A DNA stretch of 64,000 bases from Limonium bicolor. Lineage: Eukaryota; Streptophyta; Magnoliopsida; Caryophyllales; Plumbaginaceae. Location of the stretch: positions 147,614,982-147,678,981 of the forward strand of contig CM041781.1 of assembly GCA_023374045.1 (NCBI GenBank), in the 5' to 3' direction. Numbering within the stretch: the first letter of the stretch is position 1; every line of letters begins with the position of its first letter. Below are positions 46,846-58,141 of the stretch, piece after piece. A program made the translations under genes and the position numbers. The notes beneath the pieces are model-generated. The model was given only the letters and a program-made list of their open reading frames with translations, did no database searches and was not told the DNA's origin.

Positions 46846-48517
46846 TGTAATTAAATAAAAGAAAAGAAATTAATACTCAAAATATCCGTCGGGCTGCAAA
46901 TAAAACCTGGTCGCAGTAGTATAGTAAGACAGAAGCGGCCGGGGTCAAACCGTGGGACTTATAGCGAAAAAATAGTACCTAAGCTTGTCACAAAAGGGTG
47001 GAATTAATTGACTTGTTTTTGTAAAGTAAAACAATAGATAAAATTAACTGAGTTGAAGATAAATTAAACGGAACTGCGGGTTCAGGTTTATATAATCTGA
47101 TTAATTATGCTATCTCTACCGGTTTATTATAATAGTTTGGCAAAATTCCTGTTATTATCTTAAGGACTAATCATAGACTCATAAGAACTCGTTTACCAGA
47201 AAATGCAAGGTCCGATGAAAACTCAGGCAAGTACTAGTAAACGGGAATTAAGTGCGAGGAATTATATTCTTGCATCTGAGTACTAACTTATCCGATGAAA
47301 ATAAGTTTCCTACAGATTTACGGCTTAATTAACCTATCTGCTTATCACCGATCAAATTAAAACAGACTTTGTAAGCATTTTAATAAATTCATGGAATTTA
47401 TTAAAAAAGGCGAGAGATAAACTTTAATCGTAACAAACTGTATTTATTTTAACCGGTAGAAATAGAAATATAGATTACATAATTAAACAAACTACAACTA
47501 AACTTTCGCCCGGAGTAAATCCTCCTTAGCCTGACATATTAACTGGTAATATGACAGTCAGAGGTTGGACGTATAATAATGCGAGAGGTGTGGATGGTGA
47601 ATGGAGAAATGAAGAGAACGAAGAGTGGAGCGTGTACGTTGGTATTTTGTATGTGGAATGACAGATTTAGAGTGTTGAGTTCTGGGGATCGAATGTGTAT
47701 ATTTGGTTGAAGGTGCAGTGTGTTTATATAGAGGAAGGGAAGAGGAAGAAGATTGATTGCAGACAGGGCTGGAGACAGACGCGTGAGGGATTAAGGTAGG
47801 CGTCTGATATTGATGAAGAAGCAGTTCGACATGTCTGTAGGCGCCACAATGGAAGAAGCAATTGGGGAAGACAGTGGACGAAGAAAACTGTCGCGTTAAT
47901 TTCTGGATCTGCGTTGTATTTACATGCGTCCTTGTTTCTGTCCGTCCATTAATCCACGGACATACTGAGTCTTGTCCGCCCCTTGTCCGCCCATAATTCC
48001 ACGGACTGGGCTTCAAATGGCCGCGTCCGGACCACCGTCCGGATCTCCTGCTTCGGACGCTTGTAATGAGTCCGCCCTTTTATCTGCGGACGCACCGCGG
48101 ACAGATTCCTGTCAGGCCCTTGTTTCTCGGACAAGACACGGACAACACCACCCACGTCCGGCCTTCTGTCCGGCCATAATTCCACGGACGCAATTAGTCA
48201 CGTCTGGCCCTTGTAATGCGGATGCAACCCAGACGCACCACGGACGAGTTTATTTGACTCATTTCTTTTTGTGAACTTTGACCGGCTCTAGATTCTTCGT
48301 TTGGACATCGTTTTTCGAGCAGTTTGCGTCTATGCGTTCGTCTCTTTGTCTACTTTGTTCCTAGCTTGGTTTTCCTCATGTTTAGCCAATAAATTTGTGA
48401 GATAACATTAAAACATAAACTAGAGGAAAACTAACCAAAGTGGAGAAATGAGCAAGAAAAGTGCTAATATAATATATGAAATACATCTATAAAACATGCT
48501 CATTTGGACACTTATCA
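46846..48517 (-). mobile_element. Solo LTR (1672 bp) inside a CACTA intron, minus strand
   Basis: TG..CA bounded (TGTAATTAAAT to ACTTATCA on plus), with no interior. Flanks ACTGG and ACTAA share only three of five bases, so the target duplication is decayed or the border is slightly off. A minus-strand TATA box CTATATAAAC lies at 47722-47731. Bases 47936-48250 hold GTCCG/CGGAC three-arm units. General layout resembles the Athila-like LTR (for example GGGACTTATAG near 46954). The open frames over 47560-48270 arise from the repeat array. Confidence 0.75.
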
Positions 48518-48542
48518 ACTAACTGAATGATCATGTATGTAG

Positions 48543-49612
48543 TCTCGTTTCTCCGTGGATCCCGCACTTAAAAAGGATGTGCTATCATCGATGTCGAAAC
48601 AGTTCCGGGACCACAAGAATAAGTTGGCTGACAAGTTCATCTACAAGATGCCTGATCCAGAAGATCCAGATGATCCAGATCATGGTTTCGGCGGTGAGAG
48701 ACCACCATGGGAGGTTTACGAGGGAATCACCGAAGAGCAATGGGTATAATTTGTTGAGTCACGTCAGACACCGGAGTTCCAGGTGCACTTTAGTGTCATA
48801 CATACATAAATTACTCTTAATTTCTTATGTCTTTTGTGTTCAATTTCACTAAACATGATCATATTAATTTATGCAAGCTCTCCGTGCACAACAACAAGCA
48901 AATGCTAAGAAGAATCTGGACCCTCACCACTTAGGTGGAAAAAGTATTGCTCAAAGGGTACCAGAATGGGAGCAAAAGGGATATCTGCCCATGGATGGCT
49001 CATTGGATACCAGTGGCAGAAGAATGAAAGTGTGGGAGTTAAGCCATATTCCAAAGAACTCTACTCCCGAAAATCCTCAATACGATGATGCCACGAGAGC
49101 AGTTATTACTCAAATGGTAAGTGATGTCATTTCATTTTTAGTCGAACTGTTCATTTCATTTGTATATGAACTTATGTTAAACTAATAACTGTATTTGTGT
49201 GTTGTATTAGGGTGAATTAAGCTCTCAGCTCACCCAAGGCACCTGGACCTCACAGAGGAATGATGATCCTCTTACACGCGCTCTTGGTAAGAAGGATCAT
49301 CCAGGTCGTGCCACTGGGTTTGGTGGGCACGTTGGTATCCGCCAGGCATTTGGCGTACCCGGGTCCAGAAGTGCACAGGGAAGGATGATTAGCTACGAGG
49401 AGCACCTGAGAGAGATGGCTGAGATGGAGCAGAGGATTAATCAGAGCGTCGACGAGAGGATCGCTCAGGCTATGTCAAGGATTGAGACACAGAAGCATAG
49501 CAGCCAAGAGGTTTCTCAACCACCAGTTGAGTCACCCATTCATCATCAGAGTTCACCAGTAGTGGGAAGTAGTGTCCAGTCGGTTGAGCCGTTTCCCTAT
49601 GCATCTCTAAAG
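48543..49612 (+). pseudogene. CACTA second gene, TNPA-like middle exons
   Basis: Three exons fit GT/AG junctions: 48543-48782 (VDPALKKDVLSSMSKQFRDH, ITEEQW), about 48878-49116 (LGGKSIAQRVPEWEQK) and 49211-49612 (DPLTRALGKKDHPGR, then a glutamate-rich coiled segment MISYEEHLREMAEMEQRI). Related plant proteins use this sequence to bind subterminal repeats. An in-frame TAA follows EEQWV near 48748, a disabling change. Confidence 0.75.
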
Positions 49613-49679
49613 GTTAGACTTACATTTCAATTGAGTACATGACGATTAAGATTTTTCATTTGATCACTAATCATCATAG

Positions 49680-49988
49680 AGGAATTCACAATTTTTATCT
49701 AAACAAGTTCCACAAAACACTCAGGCACCCACTGAGTGCCATCTGTTTTTACAAATTGGAGTACAAGAGGTCATGGTGGCATGGGGAAAACATTTCCCTT
49801 CAGTTCCAAGTGATATTGTGCACGGTGAACCACTCCGATATTACCATGCACGAGTGCTTCTGGACGAATTTGTTGCAGAGCATGGTGACGTCTGTTTACC
49901 GGTGCCGATCCCACGTAGACGTACCTTGTGTTCCGCACAAACTGCGACAGTGCAGTGGCCAGCACGATTGGTCAAACTCCCTGGGCAG
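49680..49988 (+). pseudogene. CACTA second gene, DUF8039-like exon
   Basis: The exon reads ECHLFLQIGVQEVMVAWGK, then VCLPVPIPRRRT, then ATVQWPARLVKLPGQ. This is the pattern of a small domain of unknown function common in plant CACTA proteins, lying between the TNPA-like part and the protease. Donor GT at 49989. Function unknown. Confidence 0.6.
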
Positions 49989-50064
49989 GTATTTACTCTT
50001 AACCGTTGCTATAAAACTATTGATGTACCACCTTGCATCCATATACTTAATTAGTTAATCATAG

Positions 50065-51411
50065 GATATGAGCCGACCAAAGACTGATAAGGGAAAAGGG
50101 AGAAGAATTGCTGCACCTGTGCAATCAAAGGAATCCACAAATTTCGTGCTTAGACCTAATTTGGTGGAGAAAAAAATATTGGCCGGCTTGTCGACTAATA
50201 TGCAGATTCTGCACTCATCGTTGTTGCTGCTACCACCTCATTGTGATTCCCTCACTATGGAAGATCACGAGCGGATATTTCACTATCAAGTTCAAGGAGA
50301 AGATATACATTGATTTGGGATGTATATGTCTGACTTCGAGGAGTGCTTCAAGAGGGATTGGTTGAATGTGTCAATTATCAAGTCAGCCGCCATGTGAGTG
50401 ACTTCTACCTTTTATATTTTGAATTCATTGATCGGTGATGAATTAGATGTTTGAATATAAAGTTAATGACTAATGATATTGCCTCATAGGTGGGTGCATA
50501 ATAAAGCAATCAATGTCTATAAAGATCACAGATTCGGATTCCTGTGTCCTGCTATGTGCAGTGAAGTCCAGATGACAAGTGATATGGAAGGCCTTATGCA
50601 ATATATGATGAATGCCCTCTTTGAATGTTCAAACAAGTCATTTATTATGCTGCCATATCATTCAGGGTATGATATTTGACTATTTCTCTTAGTATTATCT
50701 AAAACATATAGTTTGTGTTAGTTGTTTAATGATTTCAACACATTGTGTAATTTGTGGACAGTCGACATTGGTCATTGCTTGTGCTGGTGATGTTGAAGCA
50801 CCCACGAATCTTGCAATTTGACTCACTTGGTAAGGGTGCCAAGAGACCGAAGATCTCCACCGTAATACTGAGGTAATTAGTTTGTTATCGTAAACAACAA
50901 TTATTATTACTTAACATTAACTGTTTCATAACTTGCTACTGATGCTTAAAACTATATGTATTGCTGATGTATATAGTTCCATGAGAGCTGCATTATCTCT
51001 CCAGAATAAAACAATGAAGAGTAACATCCCTTGGAACATTGTCAAGGTACTCTATTAATTGATAAATTTGTGTGATAATGTTTAAACTTGTTTATAACTA
51101 TCAATATGTGTGTTTGTATAATGTTCGGTGCAGCCTGGGGGTTCAGAATGTGGATACTATGTCATGAGATTCATGAGTGACATAGTAGGAGCGTCGAACC
51201 TTTTACCAGAGCACTCGTTAGACAAGGTAACATTCTTTGAAAGTTTCAGTTATGCTCTTTACATGTTGTTAGACTTGTACGTTTTAGATTAATGTTCATT
51301 TTTTTCAAGGCTTACGAAGAAGTGTTCAAAGGTGGTCAGTATGATGATGCTCAAATTGTTGAGATGCTTGAGGAATGGTCGGAGTTCGTCTGCACAAGTT
51401 TAATGAATTGA
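50065..51411 (+). pseudogene. CACTA second gene, Ulp1/C48 cysteine-protease exons
   Basis: Six exons with clean GT/AG borders: 50065-50391, 50490-about 50667, 50762-50872, 50977-51046, 51134-51226 and 51310-51411. Together they encode a Ulp1-like (SUMO-protease family) domain. The catalytic histidine is in GRHWSLLVL, the aspartate in LQFDSLGK and the cysteine in GGSECGYYVMRFM, where a glycine sits near the usual glutamine position. Family members remove SUMO or related modifiers; why CACTA elements carry one is not settled. A TGA near 50311, after GEDIH, interrupts the first exon. The stop is at 51409. Confidence 0.85.
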
Positions 51412-51735
51412 TGATCATGAAGATGTTTTGTGAACTTTTTCGAGTATGTAATTGTAACTCTGTACACTTGTGGATGGTGTAATGGTAGATTTGAATTGTA
51501 ATGTGGTTTTTATTTGTAATGAAAGTGTGTAATTAAGTGTAATTGCATTGGTTTTGTTAACTCTCAAATTGTGGCGCGTCGTTGATATTAATTGGGAGCT
51601 TTTATAACTTTTTAAATGTGTGTTGGAGCTCCCTTTGTGGATGAAGCTTTATTACAGGTCTCATTGAACCAAATGCGGTGAATATATATATATATATGTT
51701 GGGATGGAAAAAAACAAAAAAAAAGGGGGGGGGGG
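51412..51735 (+). other. CACTA 3' untranslated region
   Basis: AT-rich, with an AT tract (51684-51699) and a G/A homopolymer run (51710-51735) just before the right subterminal repeats. Confidence 0.5.
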
Positions 51736-52046
51736 CTATTTCGGCGGTTCTTAGCTTAGAACCGCCGAAATAGATACAAAAATAGGCCTATCTCGGCGGT
51801 TCTTAGCTAACAACCGCCGAGATAGACTCATGGTGCCATCTGGAATTGACCGATGCTGAGATTGACCATGAGTCTATCTCGGCGGTTGTGAGCTAAGAAC
51901 CGCCGAGATAGACGTCGTCAGAATTTGATTTTGGCACCCACCTATTCGGCGGTTTTATTTACAACCGCCAAGATAGGTATACCTATTTCGGCGGTGCTCA
52001 TTTTGGCAGTTTACAACCGCCGAAATAGGCATTTTTTCTACTAGTG
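51736..52046. repeat. CACTA right subterminal inverted repeats and terminal repeat
   Basis: Hairpins of CTATTTCGGCGGTT(C/G) or CTATCTCGGCGGTT and their complements (51736-51774, 51788-51825, 51870-51912, 51940-51978, 51983-52030) end in the 25-bp terminal inverted repeat. Several right-end copies carry ATCTCGG where the left end has ATTTCGG, so the two ends are related but not identical. Confidence 0.85.
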
Positions 52047-54585
52047 AATCAATGTTCAAACACAATGAACGACTTAAATGTGTTCCCTTAATTAGTGAGT
52101 CAATTATTTAACTCCTTGAGTTATGTTCTCTCTTAACCTCAGTCCAACCTTATCTTACCTCAATCTTAATCCTTATCTTAGTCTTAGAAAACAAACCATT
52201 CTTTAAATAGAAATGGTTGTACCTTATCTCAAACCTTATCTCAATTCTTATCTGAATTAAGTCAATTGTTCTTTAATTAGAATGGTAGTTCCTTAATTCA
52301 TTGTTTATCTTTGTCGGGTCAAAAGTAACCCTAGCCAACGAGTTATCAGCTCCATTGGGTTAAATAAACAATTTTTATTAAATGAGTTAGGTTTTAACCC
52401 CTTAGGTCCACGTTCCTCTTATACTCATGTATGCCAACCGTTCTTATTAGAACCGGTCAGCCCTTAGTTCGTTGCTTATTTTTGTAGGGCTTGGTTAACC
52501 CTAGCCGACAGTAGTGCACTTACCGACAATAAACAACATTTCTTAGTTTGTTGGGGATGTAGGCTAGATCCCCCCACTTCATCTTAGTATGCCTCCCTCC
52601 TAAAACAAGTAGTCCGAGGAGGTCGAGTCTATATGTCGACTCTAGGTGACGAGTCCGAGGAAAAGACATATTTTGAAGACGGTATTTGATAAGGATACCG
52701 ACTTCCCCTAATACACATGTGCCGGTACCATTCCGGATTCCTCACTCCCCTAGGTTCTAGTTAGTAGAAAGACTCAAGTTAATGCTTGTTAGTTAACCTC
52801 TTTCGGTTACTAAGAAAACAATATTTGGGAGTATTCCTCAATCTCACACAATTCTTTACTAAACATTAGTTAGTAAGTTCTCACGGAAAGTTGTGTTGTT
52901 TTTCAAACCTCACACAACAATACAATAAACATAATATTCTGGTTGCATGCTTTATCTTGTTTAGTCGGCACACATAAACACATAGCACACAAGCCGAGGG
53001 ACACCTCGTTAGCTAGCAGGTCACAGGAAAGACTGTACCGTTCACCGTTGGTCGTTTGGTTGCTTACTCTCCTCCGAAGTCCAAATTCTCAAACCCTAAA
53101 ACATTGATTGAATTGGGTGGTTAATTACTTATAATTAACCTATTTTACTTAATCACTAATGACCTTCCACTAAATTCCACTAATTCATTGTAGTTCAAGC
53201 TTAACCACTTACGTTATTTACTTCTCATTTTACCTCACACTTGTTCACACCTCCAATGACCATAAAACTCTACCAAACAACTCTTAACAACCTTATAATA
53301 GCATTACCTAACATGCCCCCTTCATTACCTCTTAAAAGCACACTTCCTTTGTAAAAATGGCTGGTCCGGGACATGGTCCTGGACTGTAGTCCCGGACCAA
53401 TTACAGGGTTCACTCTCGGCGCTTATTTATGGGTGGTCCGGGACTTGTTACTTAACCTAGGTCCCGGACCACTTCTGAAAGGCACTCTCGGCAGTTTTTT
53501 TGTGCTGGTCCGGGACTTATTACAAGACCTAGGTCCCGGACCAATCTAAACTTGAATTTTCGGCATGTTTTTAGTGCTGGTCCGGGACTTTATCCAAGGA
53601 CCAAGTCCTGGACCACACTTTAAACTGTTAAATTTTACAGTTTTGAACTTTATTCTCCACTTTTCTTTTGTCCAATCTTCTTCTAATCTTTCCCATGTAT
53701 TAACACATGTTCTAATACCATTTTAGCACTAAAAATCCTTCTAAATCATGGATCAACTCATCTCCAAATTCCTTGATCATCATTCAAGTTCTTACTAAAT
53801 CCTTAACACTTATAACTTAATTCCTTACACTTCCAACATGTAAATCTTGTCTAAAACTTCAACTAACCAAAGTGTTTCCTTCCCACCAATTTAACTACTC
53901 CTCAAACATCATTATTCATCCATCTTTCCTTTACTAAACTCTCCAAGGTTACTTTGCATCTCCATGCACAATTTTCTCTCCTTTCCATTTGTTACTCATC
54001 ACTCCTAAACTCTTGAAATTACTTATACATTTCTTTCCATCCTCTTAGCTCCTTAACATTATTCCTCACTTACCTTGACCATCCTACACCCTCCTTAGAC
54101 ATTTCCAACTCTTTTACTCAATTTACTCACCATTGCTCATGGTTAAACACCCTTATACATTCCTAGTCATTTTCCTTGACAATTCACAACATTCTCCTAC
54201 AATTTTCTCTTCCATCACCCAAGTCCACTCATTACCATCAAACTTCAACCTTATTAATCCACCACTAGCATCTTCACCACTTACACAAGCCACCCAAAAA
54301 TTCTCATTATTATATTCTATAGTTCAGCATTCCTCATAACATGATTTTGGTGTTTAGTACACCACCTAACCTCTAATTCCTCCTAGACAACTCTAGGTCA
54401 TTTTAAACCTCAATGATACCTTTGTTAACTCATTTCCACTCAAATTTCCCTTAATGATTCCTAGTAAACCCTAGGTCATATTAACTCTTAACAAGCACTT
54501 AAACACTTTGTTTTCTACTCAAATTTCGCCATAGCTTCTCTAGTATATTATCATGCCCATATGCATTGTCTTTCTCATTCAATCA
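52047..54585 (-). repeat. 5' LTR of the second LARD-like element, second part
   Basis: Continuation of 25505-25992 after CACTA insertion, starting with the duplicated AAT. It contains ACCGTTCACCGT (about 53038-53050), a GGTCCGGGAC array (53364-53617) and an AT-rich U3. The expected GGGGTATTTCA end is missing; the sequence stops at 54585 where plus-strand LTR sequence begins. Much of 52900-54560 is the reverse complement of 56570-58130 with divergence. Confidence 0.7.
53364..53617 (-). repeat. Inverted-repeat array, core GGTCCGGGAC
   Basis: Four units of about 70-85 bp with GGTCCGGGAC and GTCCCGGACC arms. The first has a third arm (GGTCCTGGAC); others have an extra CCTAGGTC palindrome next to one arm. 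It sits in the position that carries a GTCCGAAC array in the homologous LTR at 54838-58141. Confidence 0.75.
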
Positions 54586-54837
54586 TGAAATACCCCAAAC
54601 TAATAAAACATGGATTAAACATCTAATCACATTAATTAAGGCTTATACATGCCGTAAAAGTCAATTGAAAACAACAATGGTCAACACAAAGCAAGATATT
54701 GCACCCTTTGACTGTTTAGGGTAAATACATACCCAAATGAACTTCTTAGGACCTAAAACTTTTTCCTAAGCTTATTAAGACATAACTAAACATATTACAG
54801 TTGTTGGACAACACTCCAACAAAATAACAAGCATTTA
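54586..54837 (+). repeat. LTR-start fragment
   Basis: Begins TGAAATACCCCAAAC, the iMet-class LTR start, but only about 250 bp are present before another LTR-like start (TAAAATACCCC, 54838). Confidence 0.5.
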
Positions 54838-57800
54838 TAAAATACCCCAACCTAAGTATGCTAATTAAACATCAAGTTATGATGTAATAAGGCTAATAGA
54901 TGCCTTAGAAAGATTGGTGGACAATTTAAATCATGGAAAACACAAGAAAACACCTTAAGGGCAATTTAGGCAAAAATGTGCTTTAAGCTTGGAGAGACTT
55001 GGGTGAGTACCCAAATATCATGCTAAGACCTTAGTAATATTATAATGGTCATTTTAAACCAATTACCAAAGAAAACCAAGCTTGAAAACAAGTTAAAAGA
55101 CAAAATGTGCTTTAAGAAGTCTTAAAGCACATTTTTGAAAAATTGTCTTGTAAATGAGTTTTGAGTGGCTAAATGCCCATGATTACACCTTAATCAACAT
55201 GTGTACTAATTAGTATCACATTAGGAAGCCTAAATCAATGGGAAATCAAAAATTTCAGAAATATGTGCACTAATTTGTGAATAGTGCCAAATAGTGACTA
55301 GTTTAAGTTTTAGTCAACATAAGTCAATTAGTTGGTCAACCAAGACCATAAATATCTTGGTTATAAAGAGGGGGCCGGTTTTCTAAGGATGAGTCACAAT
55401 AGACTTCATCAAATAAGGGAAAAGAAGAGATAAGTAAAGAAAGTTACTATTTGCTTTATAAAGCAAATATCCTTATTAGCCTACCTCTCTCCTCTCTTCT
55501 TCATTTCCCCTTCTTCTTCCACGGTTTTCTTCTTGTTCTCTCTGTTCCAAACCGTGCCCAACCAGCTCCATACTTGTTCCATATTCAAATGTCCATAAGT
55601 TACTCATTTTAGCTCCAAATCAAAAAGTGAGCATAGATTATTCTTAGTTAGCTCAAGCTCTAGCTTTCCATCTTTACAAAATTGGAAAAGCTTCATTTTG
55701 GAGCCATGAGAAATCTCCATTGATGGAGGAAAATCAAGTTTGAAGAGTTCATTAGCTTCTCCATCCTCTTAAAGTAAAGAAAATGTAAGAAAAATCTTGT
55801 TTCCATCACTTCCTCACCATGACCGAAAATTACCTTCTCATGGAGCCCTTTTTTATCCATTGTTCTAGCTTGATTCTATTCTCCAAGGGCTAGAGGAGGT
55901 CCTTCTTGATTCATATCCAAGCCTATCTTAAGACTCCAAGGTAAAACATTCATTTCAATACCTTAGAACACATTTTTAACCTAGGGTTTACTCCTTAAGG
56001 TTAATGTATTATTTTTCACTCATGAGAGCCAATGTATATTGATTAGAACATTGGCAAGGGAAATTTAAATGGTGGCCGAGATTTCCAAGGGAAGAAGCCT
56101 AAGGAGAAAGTTGAGAGAAACTTGAGAAAAACAAGGTAAATTGCTTACCTAAGGGTGGTTTAAGTTTTAAGGGGTGGTATTTAGATAAGTACTAATGTAG
56201 CTTAAAGCTTACATTAAGTAATGGGTTATATAACCTAGGAAAAAGAATTTAAACAAGCTTATGAACTTGTGACTAAGGAGCCAATGGGAATGAGTTAGTA
56301 ATATAAGTTTAAGAGGGATTTTAAGAGCATTAAAACTACTATGAGATTGATGGGTGTATTTGCAGGTTGAAAGCTTATATTTGTGGGAAATTCAGTGTTC
56401 AAGTTTAAGTCATTTAAGGGCCTAAGAGCCATGTCATTTAAGAGCCTTGGTGCTAAGCAATTTAAGATTATTGCACTATATTGAGTTTGTTGTGAATAAG
56501 TTGATTTGGGTGAGAAAATAAGATGAGAAAGGACTTGATGTGTGTGTGAGTTGGTTTAATGAGGAAAACAATGCATTTGGGCATGATAAAATACTAGAGA
56601 AGCTATGGCGAAATTTGAATAGAAAACAGAGCGTTTAAGTGGTGGTGGTGGTGAGAGTTAATGTGCCCTAGGGTTTACTAGGAGCATGAAGAGGAATTTG
56701 AGTGGAAATGAGTTAACTAAGTATGTCTTGAGGTTTAGGATGACCCAGAGTTGTCTAGGAGGAATTAGAGTTTAGATGGGTGTATTGAACACACCAAAGT
56801 CATGGCAAGAGGAATGGTAAGACTTGTGCAAATTTGGAGGAGAAGGTGTATAATGCTTTAAGATAATTTAGGTATGAACTAGGGAATATAACAATGAGAG
56901 TTTTGAGAAGCTTGTGTAAGTGTGATGATGCTAGTAGTGGACTAATGAGGTTTAGTTTAGATGTTAATGAGTGGACTTAGGTGATGGAAGAGAAAGGTGT
57001 AGGATAGTTAAAGTAAAGAAGAACAAGGTTAAGGTGCTAAGAAGATGGGGAGAAATGCATAGGTAAGTTCATGAGTTTAGGTTGATGAGTAGAAAAAGGA
57101 AAAGAAAGGAATTGTGCATGGACATGCAAGATAACCTTGGAAGGTTTAGCAAGCAAAGAGGGGATGCAATAATGCTTAGGGGAAGTTATATTGATTGGGA
57201 AGGAAACACTTTGGATAGTTAGAGTTTTAGACAAAAATTACATGTTGGAAAAATAAGTAACAAGTGTTAGAAATTCTTGTAAGGATTGAGAAAATGGTTA
57301 GGAGGAGGTTTTAAAGGATGTTCCAAGGTGAGTTTAAGTGCCTATATGGTATTAAGACATAATGGGACACTTGTGGAAGAGTTGGGCATGTTTGCAAGAA
57401 AGGAGATAAGTGTTTAAGGGTGTAGAAGATGAGTATTCTGGCCTGTCCGAATTTCCGTCCGAATTTGGAAGCTCGGACATGCCCTGTTGCGATTAGCATT
57501 TTTGAGTCTCAACCAGAGTCCAAACTACCGTCCGGACTTAGATGTTCGGACACTTGAAATTCTTCCTTTGATTTTCCTCGACCTATGTCTGAACTTAGGG
57601 AAGTTCGGACACATGTTCGGACACACGTCTGGTTGCACCCTTTTGAGTCTCGACTTGCGTCCGAACTTGGTAAGCTCGGACACAAGTTCGGACGCGGTGC
57701 TGTTTTGACCAAAAACTTTGTTTAAGGTTAGGAAATGATATCCAATGGAGGGGATTGATATGTAATGATAATATAAGGTTTTTTAAGACATGTTTGGTGG

Positions 57801-58141
57801 GTAACAATGATAATTAAGTGGGTGAATAAGTATAAGTTATGAGGAGAAGTGATTCACTTAAGATTAAGTTTATAAGAACTTAAGTGGTGTTAGATGGGGA
57901 TCATTAGTGACTAAGTGAGTTAAGTAAGTTAGCTTTATTGGAAAAGTAATTAACAACCTAAAATTGAATGAATGTTTTAGGGTTTGAGAATTTGGACTCC
58001 AGAGGAGAGTAAGAAACCAAACGACCAGCGGTGAACGGTACAGTTCTTCTTGTGACCTGCTTGCTAACGAGGTGTCCCTCGGCTTGTGTGCTATTTGTTT
58101 TTGTGTGCTCACTAAACAAGATAAAGCATGCAACCGGAACA
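54838..58141 (+). repeat. Plus-strand LTR, 3' end lost
   Basis: U3 sequence matches the LARD-like LTR family in reverse (for example AAATGTGCTTTAAG.AGTCTTAAAGCACATTTTTGAAAAATTGTC region near 55100). A GTCCGAA/TTCGGAC array lies at 57443-57700 and GCGGTGAACGGTA at about 58029. It is cut at 58141 by the LTR starting at 58142. The start has TA in place of TG, a likely mutation. Short frames only. Confidence 0.65.
57443..57700 (+). repeat. Three-arm inverted-repeat array, core GTCCGAA
   Basis: About four units. The clearest is GTCCGAATTTCC, GTCCGAATTTGG, then GCTCGGAC, i.e. two forward arms and one reverse arm on the sense strand. Confidence 0.7.

Larger units (their letters stand above)
25993..52046 (+). 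mobile_element. CACTA (En/Spm) DNA transposon, nested host of two later insertions
   Basis: Terminal inverted repeats of 25 bp begin CACTAGTA at both ends (25993-26017 and 52022-52046, two mismatches), flanked by the 3-bp target duplication AAT (25990-25992, 52047-52049). Removing the Tekay element (30594-44744 plus one CTCCT copy) and the solo LTR leaves a CACTA of roughly 10 kb. It has subterminal repeats, a TNP2-type transposase gene and a second gene with TNPA-like, DUF8039-like and Ulp1-protease parts. Frameshifts and stops in both genes mean this copy is no longer autonomous. Confidence 0.95.

Noticed and set aside
47558..48274. 152-codon and 100-codon frames
   Set aside because: They cross the solo LTR promoter and the hairpin cluster, with low-complexity composition and no domain.
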